DNA of 64,000 nucleotides from contig OY744468.1 of assembly GCA_963556145.1 (NCBI GenBank), forward strand, positions 5,394,001-5,458,000. The letters are read 5' to 3'. Shown in pieces: positions 46,935 to 57,748 of this stretch (position 1 is the first letter of the stretch; every line of letters starts with the position of its first letter). The DNA is from Hygrocybe punicea (lineage: Eukaryota > Basidiomycota > Agaricomycetes > Agaricales > Hygrophoraceae). A program made the translations under genes and the position numbers. The notes under the pieces were generated by a model. The model saw only the letters and a program-made list of their open reading frames with translations, did no database searches and was not told the DNA's origin.

Positions 46935-49550
46935 ATGGCTGCGGCGGGTGGTGGGGTGGGCATGGCTGCAGCAGGCCATTGCAAACACGGAGGTGTGAAG
47001 CATAGGAAAAAGGCAAAACCAAGGAAAGGGAAGAAAAAGCAGGCCAAGGCTGATGAAAGCGAAGGTGAAGGTTGGGAGGTTATGGATGAGCCTGCTTGCA
47101 CCGTAGGAGAGCAGGCTGCTGAGGCTGTCTCAAACTTAGCCCAAGGTGCTTTGAGCAATATTTTGCATCCACTAACCCAAAGGTGGATTGAGTCGATGAA
47201 GACGATGATGAAGGGGCAGAAATGGATCGATGAGAACGGCGCTTTCGTGACAAACTCCTTGCAGTCACTTGTGGTTCAATGCAAACAGAGCCTTGAAATG
47301 GCTGCAGGGTTAGAATTTGTGACGATGATTAATATGCTGCAGCTGGCAGCAAAGGCAGACAGGTATGTCCTGTTGCTATCTTTTACCATTCTCAAAGGAA
47401 TTTCGGCAGCGTTATGCAGATCAATGGCCTAAAATCAGTGGATGCTGTCTTTCGTGACTGCATAGCTGGCATGGATGGTGCGCCTCAGCCATCTACATTT
47501 CGGAAATGGGTCGGAAACGGCATGAAATATGCCTCGATCGCCAGGGCAGGTATGAGGCACACCCTATCTATCTCACTGTTGTTGGTCTCTAACATCATAT
47601 TATAGGAACTATCTACTTGCTGATGGTTATAGCGGCCAAAAAAAAACGAGTTCAGATTGGCTGTATGAATGTTGATGAGATTTCAGCTGTATGTAACGCA
47701 CTTCGCTGGCCTAACCCAGGTGAGTCTTCTTGATCTCAGTGATTCTTGCTCTAACTGTTATCTTAGATACGGACATGGGACAGGATATAATCGGTCACCT
47801 GATTCCATTGATTGACTACCTACGTTGTCGGATTCCCTTGACGATGTCGACCATGTTCTCCCGTTCACTTCTCAAGGACTTAGGTTTAACTGGAGACATA
47901 GACTGTGGCAACTTGGGCGATTCAGACAAATTTTTTGACAGCATTAGAAGGAAGTAAGTGCTTCATTTTTATTGCGATTTGTATATTAAGGTCACCAGTT
48001 CTTTTGTGTCATTGACTAGAAACTGGCCGATCTGGGCAGAGTGCCTGGAGCCTCTGGAACCAGCAGATGACCCTGTGTCCCTTCATGTTATCAATCAGAA
48101 TCTTCTCATGTCCCATGCGTCATCAAGCTGTTCTGATATGTCCATGCGTCCGCCATCACCATTCTCAGAATCTGGGAGTGACAGTGATATCCAGAATTGT
48201 GACAATGCTCAACTGCAGCACGACAGGCCGCTTGACAGCGACAATGACATGCCAGCCCCTCCTCCTACTGATACATTTCGGTTTCCCGATCACAAACGGC
48301 GGGACTACATGGTACTTGACACCCGATTTGACATAGATGCTGAGCAGAATAGGAAGATACCTTATCCATGTGATGATGATGAGAGGAGTGAATGGACAGA
48401 TATGCAAAGGGCTTATGCAAGCCGTGCACGCGTGCCGTCGGACAGTATTGACTTTGCTCGCATGGTATGGTGTTTTGAATCTGATATTAGAGCTGCATAT
48501 TTGATGTTCTTTTGTTAGGTATCGGAGCTCTATGATGACGACGGTGTAAAGAAGGAAGGTAGTTATGTGGTTATGGATGAGAAAATTTTTGATCAGTCTG
48601 TGTGTTCTTGAGAATTCCCAGTCTACTAACTAATGTACATTTCCTTACAGGAAAGAGGTCTGACTTAATTGCTCGGATGGCTCAGTAAATGTTTTTGTCT
48701 GGGGAGATATGCCGCTGCAGATGTGTTCCTCATTGGAACGCAACATACGAAACGCTTTATTAGTTGAAAGTGGCTCTTCTCTCGTTTATACCGATAGTTC
48801 TGCCACTCCAAAAGGGCACAAATTTCCGGCGATCCACTGCGACATGTACATGCAGAACAGAACATGAGTGAGTAGTACCTGTTTTGCAGGGCCCCAATTA
48901 TATAAAGGAACTAACACCTCCAACTAGGGAGAAGGTGCTCCGCCTGATGTGCATCCTCACTTCCTTAGATGCAAAGGATGCTCCAAGACCAACTATTATC
49001 AACTAGTCCCATGTGTTTCAAAGGAACTCACGGAACACACCAGGGAGTATGAGAACCTTTGCAATTCGTTTGAGGAGTTCTTCCTGTGGGTTGAAGAAAA
49101 GGTACATGCCAGGTTTACATTGTTTTATGTTATTGATATATGCCAATGTAATCATTTCAGTTACTTGAACGGCTTCCTGATGTTTATGAAGACTTGCCCA
49201 TAATTGCTGATGTTCTTTCAGGGAAGGCAGCTTTGCCTGTTCATCCATTTGGTGGGTTTGTTCTCAATATCAATGTTGTCACACGCTGCCACTGTGACGT
49301 CAAGGACCTACGCGCATGCCTAGTTCTTGTCATAGGTGAACATGTAGGTGGAGAGCTGTGCTTGCTGGAGCCAGGCTTAGTGTTACGTTTGCGAAACGGA
49401 GACATGGCACTTTTCCCCTCCGGTAGGATTACTCACTTTAATCTCCACTATATGGGTATTAGAGCATCTATTGTTCTACATTCTGATCATGCTGGGAAGA
49501 TGTGGGCTGAGGATAGGAATGGTTGGATGGGCCATGGATACATGTCATAG
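46935..49550 (+). pseudogene. TET/JBP-like 2OG-Fe(II) dioxygenase, unit 1
   Basis: Spliced model 46935..47362, 47410..47549, 47606..47719, 47767..47953, 48020..48464, 48519..48558, 48686..48867, 48928..49101, 49161..49550: 699 codons with one TGA (48865-48867) as the last codon before an intron. The C-terminal oxygenase domain has H614-x-D616 (RCHCDVKD), a GGELCL strand, GDMALFP, H662 (ITHFNLHY) and R671, the Fe(II)/2-oxoglutarate set of the fungal TET/JBP family. That family oxidises 5-methylcytosine and is known from KDZ transposon neighbourhoods. The N-terminal half (Lys-rich start, acidic middle) is unfamiliar. The intron 48559-48685 is long but restores frame. Broken by the TGA unless 48868 splicing shifts or readthrough occurs; a second TGA lies upstream (46866). 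Confidence 0.7.
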
Positions 49551-49653
49551 AATATAGTGCTAACAGAGACTTGTTTGTTTATTTATATATGCCATGTAAT
49601 TGTTGATATTCATTCTTTGCTCTTTCCACCACCGTCTTCCTTTGTATCTTGTC

Positions 49654-51555
49654 ATGGCAAAGAAACGTGGCACCTCCTCTAGGACTTCCAAGGGGTCATC
49701 TTCAACCAATGGGAAGAAGCCCAGCTCAGTGACAGCCTCAGCTCCCACCTCAAAGACTCGTTCAAAATCAAAGCCCAAAAGCAAAGGTAATCAAGGTGGC
49801 TCTGAGATTGAACCTCCTGCTTCCTTATCCACTGGTGGTCTGTCTGCTGCTGAAGAGAAGCTATTGATGGAGCTTTCTGCCAAGAGAAAAGCCCACAGAG
49901 CAGCCGCATTGCAGGAGCAGCAGGATGAACATAAGCCATATGAATTTCAGACTTTATTTTAATTGGCCACCACTGCAGTTGTTCGTAACGTAATGCTGAG
50001 ATGATGGCGGCTGAGGAGGCTGATAACACCGACGATTCCTCCAATGGCAACAACAACACCTCCAAAAGGCGTAAAAGGACTGTAATCTTAGATGAAGATG
50101 AAGAAGATCTGGATGCAATATTCGATGATGTCCCAGAGATGGACAATGGTGATGATAGTGAGTTGTTATACTAACCACTACAGCAAATTGTGATGCTCAC
50201 TTAATCTGCTTCCAGGCGACCAGGATCATCTTGATGACAATATACCTAATGAGGATGACTTAGATGATGGTCCAAAGGATGATGATTTGGGAAATGGGGT
50301 GTGCACTTTTTCCCCCTCATTATTAGCGGTGCCTAGCTGATAATAAGTTACAGATTAGTATCCAGGATGAAGACGGGATCAAGCCAACTAAAAGGAACAA
50401 GCAATCTACTCGTCGCTCTGCATCCGTTGCTGCAGGATCCATTACATCGACCATGTCAGGACAACGTGATAAGCTCAGTAAGAATGACTTTACTCCTAGG
50501 AGTTTTCGTCTCGCTACTGCAAGCAAATCTACCGCAAGGGAGCACATTGCATTGTCTGATGCATTTCCCAATGATAAGGATAAGTTTGTCTTGGAGTCCA
50601 TTCAGTACACCGCAAAGGACAGTGATAGTTTTCAAAGTACTCTAGACAGGGTGCAGAATAACGATGATCTTCAAGACAATCTTATGGAATATGTTTGAGT
50701 TTATTTTGTCGTTTTCTGCTATTATATGGAGCTGATCTTATCTTAGGTGGGTTATGCGATCACTGGTCTACGTGGTGATCTGAAGGCAAAAGCGAAGGCT
50801 GGTATTGCAGGCTACTTTGGAATTCCTGGCCAGATGTCGAAGGCGGATATAGAGGAGGCAGCACGTTGGCTTTTACAGGGATGCAAGTTTGCACGCGGTG
50901 AAGTTGATGTTATGGTATATGGCCCAGGTATCTATAACCCGCTATACGATACTAACCTAGAATTGTTGAAACAGAAACGTACGGTTGTCAACAACGAGCC
51001 ATTCAGTCATGCAATCATCGGTGACATGATCAGGAATCAGTGGTTTGGAAAGGGCAAGGCCGACATTCAAGCTTACCGCAAAATGATGGAGCTGAAGAAG
51101 ATCCATGAGGAAATCATTATCCTAGTAGTAACTGCGGTGTGTCTCCTTCACTTATGCTGTGCTCAAATACATTTTCATCTGTTGGCAGATTGAAAATGCA
51201 CTGATGGAGTGGGCAAGCGGGTCGCACCTCAATGTGCAATTCAGCAATGAAGCAGCAAGCTTAAGGTGATTTATTTTATAGACATTATGTCCATGTCTAA
51301 TATCTCCCTTTTTATAGATATGCTCATCATCGTTCAACATGGAATACATTGAAGGCAAAGTCACCGACCTGGACTGCAAAGAAGCAATTGTCTTTGTTTC
51401 AAACTATAATATATGTTTCTTACTATAAAATCGTATAGATCTGACCGTACTCTTTTAGGAACAATGTCAAGAATGCTCCAATTCTCGATGATGCCATTGA
51501 AAACATGGACTTGATGGATGTTGACTTTGACCAGCTGGAGCAGTCTGCAAGGTAG
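49654..51555 (+). CDS. DUF6532-like protein, unit 1
   Basis: First exon from ATG 49654 (Lys/Ser-rich, then a coiled AEEKLLMEL..RKAHRAAALQEQQ segment). Further exons 50001..50157, 50216..50298, 50354..50692, 50747..51136, 51189..51265 and 51318..51414 join in frame. A very acidic linker with a basic KRRKR patch leads to an Arg/Ser-rich stretch and a globular domain (AKAGIAGYFGIPGQ, NEPFSHAIIGDMIRNQWFG, IENALMEWASGSHLN, YAHHRSTWNTL), which resembles DUF6532, an agaricomycete domain of unknown function. No consensus donor was found at the end of exon 1 (near 49935), and the last exon (51459 onward) does not join cleanly, so either the ends are mis-modelled or the gene is decaying. It follows the dioxygenase gene by 103 bp on the same strand. 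Confidence 0.5.
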
Positions 51556-53321
51556 ACGCTATGCAAGTTATTGTTCTTTGTATAAACTATCGATGTCTGA
51601 TTGACTTTTACAGCTACAGGCTCAATTTCATAACCTTGTCAGTCTATTCACCACCCCTCTACGTCTACGTCTCCATTTCCATTTTACTGTCAACTTGAAT
51701 GGCCCATTTGTGTTTCTTTTGCATTTCTTTTGCATTTCTTTTGCATTTCACACCAGCTATTATCACTCATTTATGTACATTTTTAATGCTATTTGGAGTA
51801 TTTTGAACATAACCAGAGCAATTCAGAGCACTGTAGAACAGCAATAAATCAAAACATATATGTCTAAGAGCTCTTTATGACACTCTGAGGACCTTCCTCA
51901 GAGTACCTCAGAGTGTCCCAGAACACTCTCAATGCAAAATAGCCAGCCACTGTGCTTTCAGACCGTTCTAGGTCACTCTGAGAACTCTGGTGCTCTGAGC
52001 ACTCTGACACACTCTAACACACTCTGACACACTCCAAGAGTGTCTCAGAGCTATAGTGTTTTTCCTGATGATGGTCACTTGCCAGAGGTAAAAATAATAC
52101 ATTGAGAAATGCAAAAATCATCCTAATCGTACCTGGGTGCTTGGGCCAGCATTAGCGTGAGAATTCTGATTATGTAAGGACATTTTGGAATTGATGCTGC
52201 CATCAAGGCTTTATGCAGCTTTATGTCTGGCGATGCACAGTCAGTAATGGTGAGCGTTCACATATGTATCTGTCTGGTAATCATCAGTACCTTGCCATAA
52301 CTGACAAGTCATATGGTGTTTCTACTGCAGTCCTACAAAACAATACAGACTCTAAATTGTCACTGGTTGCCTATGGGTGTACTTGCTCTTTCAGCAAGAG
52401 TTTGTCATCTCCATTTCATTCATGAAATACAGCCAGTGATCATTTGTTCTCTCAAGTCTGTTTGGTGCCATTTCTTGACTGACCTACAAGGCCTAGGGGA
52501 TTAGCATCATCGGCAAGATTTCACCTGATGAGTTTGATTGCACATTAGCTAATTACAATCTAGCAGCAGAATGATTGAAATCAGGCCAGCATGGAGCTGG
52601 TTTGCGATGGTTATAATTATGGGAACTGGAGCTGTCAATTTCACTGGAGGAATCACACAAGCTGTTCTCATTACAGGACAGTACGATAAAGAGTGATAAG
52701 AAATATATATTTCTTTCAAGCATAGACAGTACAAAATTGAGACAATGGTACATCCACTGTGAGATCCTGCAACTATCAGACTGACCTACAGTGGATTTTC
52801 TGATGTTAGTGTCAAGACGTTGTAGTAGTTGTGCCTGGGCTGTCACGTGACCCAGGTCCCACGGTTGGGTTCCCTTAGGTAGCCATTTCCTGTCTTAGTA
52901 GATCCATCCTATCTGATTCCATTGTAACTTCCCCTTTCGTGTGTGAGCAGCCTTGGACCCACTCCAATGTTGAACAGCCTTCACTGCAGCTTGCTTGGCT
53001 CAAATTTTGGCTAGAACACTATTCTGAGCAGGGGCAACCAGTAGTGGCAAATGATTTGGAAAAATCATACTGTTGGGAATGTCAGTATTGAAAACAAAGT
53101 TTGGCTTCCAGCATTATTGGGCTTACTGATTCCACCATTCCAAGAGATCGTTGACTTCATCTGCTTCATCAGGATCTTGCAGGAGCTCCAAGATGCTGGC
53201 ATAGAATCACCGAATGCAATCGTCCTTGGCCTCAAAACCGTAATACATCAAACTGGCAGAGGATGACCTAGTAAATCTAGTGGAACAAGTCAACATCATT
53301 GTCATTGATGGTAGTGGTATG
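51556..53321. other. Gene-poor stretch with short repeats
   Basis: TTTTGCATTTC repeats (51718-51750), a run of CACTCTGA/CACTCTAACA phrases (51880-52050), and the 38-bp dispersed repeat (52107-52144). No gene supported, although a 71-codon frame at 53051 (VWLPALLGLLIPPF...) has protein-like composition. Confidence 0.55.
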
Positions 53322-54515
53322 GAAGAGAGAGAGGGTTTATACTCCGATGACTGAGTACAAAACTCCCACAGTGGAATACATGTGGCCTACTACCTATCGG
53401 CACCTTTGCATCTACTAAAAACTGTTTGTACATATGTATGAAATTATTGACCACCACCTACTATATGTACTACTATAGGAGACCAATACCTCCAACTGCT
53501 GAGGGGTCAGTTTTGTGGTGGGTATGAGAATCATACAAACACATCAATCAGTGAATTACTTACCATAGCTTGTTCTGATATCCGTTCACCCCTTTGCTCA
53601 CCTGATAATTAACATCACTGAAGTTGTCATATCCAGCACCACACAAATAAATTGTCTTCTTTGCAGCTTTGAACTCTTTGCGCATTCTGATGATCCCGAT
53701 CTTGGTCTCTCAAGCTTCATCAATAACAAACTCGGCATCTGTGGTCTGTCTCAGTCTCCCCCCAACATCTACCAACATAACTACATCATAAACCTTCCGA
53801 TCATTCTGTTTGAATTTCGCTCCAAGGAAGCCTCGTATCCTGTCATCATCTAGTGATGCCGAAGTTCAGTTTGGAACCGATCTGAACCCAGTTTGAACCA
53901 CGAACCGAACCGGAAGTTCAGTTCTGGTTCGGTTTGCGGTTCTGGCACTGACATGCGGTTAATATATATTTACCTACGTAGATACTCATTTAGATACTCA
54001 ATTTTTTGCAATTTTTTGTATGCAGTTGTGTGAACTTAGGTCATGTGACCTTAAACATACATGCACGAGACTTCAATTTTGACTCAACACTAATGTTACT
54101 CAACAACCACGGTAAGTAATGGCTTCATTTCATAATTTACTGACATTTTCTTACATATAACAGCCCCCCATGGCCCACCTTGACCACATAAAGGCGCCCG
54201 TGGTCAACTCCACCCAACAACCTCCCTCACGTTGGAACGCGAGTCGGAGTGAATCGATGGCAGCAGCGGCAATGGCAACAGCTAGAGGTGAAGGCAGTGC
54301 GCACGAAAACTCATACCAACCACAAAACCGACCCCTCAGCAGTTGGAGGTATTGGTACCTGTGGTAGTACGTATAGTAGGTAGTGGTCAATAATTTCGTA
54401 CATATGTACAAACAGTTTCTAGTAGATGCCGAGGTGCCGATAGGTTGTAAGCCATGTGTATTCCACTGTAGGAGTTTCGTACTCAGTCGTCAGAGTATAA
54501 ACCCTCTCTCTCTTC
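53322..54515. mobile_element. Foldback element with ~207-bp inverted arms
   Basis: Arms 53322-53528 and 54310-54515 are reverse complements at roughly 90% identity, beginning GAAGAGAGAGAGGGTTTATA. The interior has a decayed minus-strand coding fragment (about 53575-53850; FLGAKFKQNDRKVYDVVMLVDVG read across, with one TGA) and a GAACCGAACC-rich tract (53850-53960). A target duplication was not found. Confidence 0.75.
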
Positions 54516-55177
54516 TAGGCATATGCATGGGTTTTGAAACCTGTGCAGGTCTAGACCCACGGGTTTGGTGGGTATGGGTACGGTGATATGCACTCATATG
54601 TGCTGACCACCGAATCGATGAATCGGACAGATTTATACTATCCTTCGAAAACAAGTCCAACATCTTGCGACTTCGCGATGGCTCGCAATAGGGCACAGCA
54701 CGGGTACGGGTTTACCCGCGGTTATTCCAAAACAGGTAATTCGGGTACGGGTACGGTGTTTCGGTTTGCACACCTTGTCAAAACCGTACCCGTTATCCGC
54801 GGGTGACGGGTTTTCACGGGTCTGTCAACCCAAGCCCCAGGTAGGTTTTTTCTTTGTTATTTACTTTATTTTCACATTAATTTCTTTACTTTTGCTAAGT
54901 TCGCGTGATATTTGCTACCACAACCGTGACAAGCGCAAACACAACAACAACGACAACAAGAAAACCCACGAACAACAACAACAACGACAACCACGACAAC
55001 CCCGCACGCCAAAAACGAACCACCAAAGTCGCGACGGCGATGACAACGATAGAAAGGAAAGCTGGGAGGGTGGTGCGCCCACCTACCGGCCCAGGTACGT
55101 CCCCCCAATCCAGTCCCAACGACATCGGCTAACGAGGGGAATGGACGAGGCGAGGACGAAGACGGACACAGCAACAA
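54516..55177. repeat. Low-complexity DNA: GGGTACGG and AAC-rich tracts
   Basis: 54540-54840 is dominated by CGGGTACGGGT/ACCCGCGGGT phrases. 54930-55015 is AACAACGACAAC-type microsatellite. Long frames here encode only simple repeats. Confidence 0.8.
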
Positions 55178-55410
55178 CGGTCCCACCTCGCGAACACGCT
55201 CCGGCCGCGTCAATTGACGTGCGGACGCCCATGGAAAGTCCCCGGCCCCATCCAACCTCGCGAAAACGGTCCCACCTCGTGAAAACGCCCTGGCCGCGTC
55301 AATAGACGTGCGGACACCCATGGAAAGTGCCCGGCCCCATCCAACCTCGCGAAAACAGATGGAGCACGTCAATTGACGTGCTCCCGTTGTTCGCGAGGTA
55401 GTTAACACGC
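55178..55410. repeat. ~89-bp tandem repeat ending in a 24-bp perfect palindrome
   Basis: Units start at 55178 and 55267 (CGGTCCCACCTCG...), with a shortened third from about 55351. Each has TCAATTGACGT or TCAATAGACGT at its centre. In the last unit 55361-55384 is a perfect palindrome around CACGTCAATTGACGTG. The junction with LTR copy 2 follows at 55411. Confidence 0.85.
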
Positions 55411-57083
55411 TGTTACATTTCCAACTCCGCTTCCGACCCCGATGCCCATTCCAATACCTACCATGACGATTCTACACTGCCACCTTCCTTTTTTATTTCA
55501 TTTTGTCCTTTGTCTTTATTTCGACGTCATTGTTTCTTCATTTGGACATCCTTGTACTTTCTTATTCTTGTTCTCTTTTCATCCTTTCTTCTTCTAGAAC
55601 AATCCAGACCGACCATGGACATATCCCACGTGACCTTGCTGTACCCGAATAGTCTCCTTGCCGACGGACATCATTGCTATTGTCTTTTCCCTTGCCCTGA
55701 CATATTGTTGACTTCATCCCACAACAAACCGATTTACAATGGCTGTACTCCCAACACAGCTAATTACCGTAATCATCATTGGCAGCATCGCCATCACCTT
55801 CCTGATCGGTTTTTACCTTGTTATGTTCTATCTTTGGCATCGGCACCGAAACCCTTCCACCATTGATACTTCTGACTTCCACCTCGACAATATATCAACA
55901 CATAATTGACAATTGCCATTCTTGGATATATGGTTTCCACTTTCGTATTCCGTGCCTACCATTATCCTCCCTGACGATCCGACGACATTCCTCACCTGCT
56001 TGAGCACTCTGAACAATCCTCGATCACACGAAAATTCACTGTTCCCTCCAAGCCGACCATCGCCGAAGCACATACATTCAAACTTCGACCATAGACCACA
56101 CGACTTCCCAATACAGTGACCCGACCCCTATCGTTTATTGTTCACACGACACCGCTTCAATGCAGTACCCGACGACTTGTTCCCACAGCTTGTCACTCGT
56201 GCCATGACTCGAAACCTGGACCCACATTCATTTATCCTTTTCCATCTTTCATCTTGATACCTCCCACACTCGTTTACAATGATACCCTTTCTTGGACGAA
56301 TACCGACATCAAGTGGACCTTCTTGTTCCACAAACAGGACAAGACACCGCTCCTCGATATGTCATCAACAGACATCGTCATCCGGTACAGCTTATGCTGT
56401 TCATATGTCTGACCTCGACTAGCCCATTGTCCTAGTTGGTTTTTTCCTCTATACATTCCTTCATTTTCTTTCATACCAACCTTGCCGCTATATCCATGCT
56501 ACCTCAAGACACCCTCATTGCCAACCCCACACTGGACGATACCCATCTTTGACCCGACCGTGCAACGCACTTGCCAAACTGCGCACTTGCCTGTTACAGC
56601 AAGTGTAGACCCTGAATTGGCAATTCTGCTTGTCACATGATCCGATGACAAATCATCCGAGTCATCCGGACCTCTTCTATCCTCAATGACACCCAGGCCT
56701 CCAGTTGGATCGCGAGAACATCGACATGAGGACACCTCATGTACGCCTCATGGTGAACACATGGTAGAGTTGGACATGTTGTGGCTTCATGGTTGTATTC
56801 CTATTTACCTCCCCTCAAGACCAGCCACTATATGTACTGTTCTTGTTGTTGGTTCGGACTTTTTCTTCTTTTCCTTTCCTTACGTTTAGTCTGGTTCTTG
56901 GGGCAGACTCATCTTGTTTTGGGTAACCCCCACGGCTCGCAATGACACTAGACCTTGACCCCCCCTGTTAGCAGTGTTGTCTTAGCTGTAAGCAACAATG
57001 AAAGCTGCTGTTCTCCCCTCTGGAAGCCGATCCCCTGTTAAGTTGATTGTTGCCGGAGCCCGCTGCAGAAGCGATCCGTAACA
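55411..57083 (+). mobile_element. Solo-LTR-like element, short form, copy 2 (1673 bp)
   Basis: Identical in length and, where compared, in sequence to 44597-46269. Left flank is CACGC, right flank is TTTTA: no target duplication, unlike the other two copies. This is the expected chimeric LTR at a crossover junction. Confidence 0.9.
55739..55909 (+). CDS. Membrane micro-ORF, short LTR copy 2
   Basis: Identical to the frame at 44925-45095. Confidence 0.4.
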   Translation: MAVLPTQLITVIIIGSIAITFLIGFYLVMFYLWHRHRNPSTIDTSDFHLDNISTHN

Positions 57084-57748
57084 TTTTAACCCTTTATAAG
57101 AAAATAGAGTCTCACTCACGAGCATCCGCAACTCCCTCCCTCGCGTATCCGGCTCCCCTTGCTACTCCCTCCCTGGTGTTGGAGAGGTACCGAGGTACCT
57201 CTCTGGGGGCTCACGCAGGACTCGAGAGGTAAGACGGGATGGATAGGATGATGGACTGGCTACTACATCGGGAAGGCTACTGACTAGGTCAACCATGGGA
57301 ACCTGGTCACGTGACTGGCAGGTCCCACTACTCCAGCGTATCTGGCTCCCCTTGCTACTCCTCAACTTGAAACACCACCGAGCTCTTTAATTCCTGGATC
57401 TGCATGTAGCTCTCATCTCAGTCAGCAAGACATTGATCATGGGGCTCAGGCCCAAACTGCTGGAGATATGGTGCATACATTCATTCAACTGAGTCATTCC
57501 TTCTTGACTTGAACTGGCACAAGCCGAACACTTCCTTCCCCAGAAACCTTGATGCCAACCCTGTGAGACTCAGCGGGGACATTGCTAATCTCATGAACTT
57601 GAACGTGAATGCGAACGTCGTGAACTCAAACCCAAATGATGTTGAAGCCATCTTACCTGCATCACAAAACCAATCAGAATGATCTGCGCTACGACGGTCA
57701 AAACGAGTTGGGGACCGGCGGGACCTGGATCCTTACGGTGGGGTGGGC

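Larger units (their letters stand above)
44597..55410 (+). repeat. Tandem duplication unit 1, 10,814 bp
   Basis: Everything from 44597 to 53186 recurs from 55411 to the window end at a constant offset of 10,814; all translated frames compared are identical. The unit starts exactly at the first base of an LTR. It carries LTR, TET/JBP-like gene, DUF6532-like gene, a foldback element and low-complexity DNA. Confidence 0.95.

Noticed and set aside
48559..48685. Frameshift between N-terminal and oxygenase parts of the TET-like gene
   Set aside because: A single 127-nt intron with GT-AG borders joins both parts in frame, so a frameshift is not needed.
54766..55408. Frames of 179 and 178 residues on opposite strands
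   Set aside because: Produced by AAC-rich and 89-bp tandem repeats; translations are simple repeats.
46270..55410. Reading 44597-57083 as one LTR retrotransposon with a 9.1-kb interior
   Set aside because: The interior has no gag, protease, integrase or reverse transcriptase, no primer-binding site follows the left LTR, and the left LTR alone has a perfect 5-bp duplication on both sides, which marks it as a separate solo insertion.
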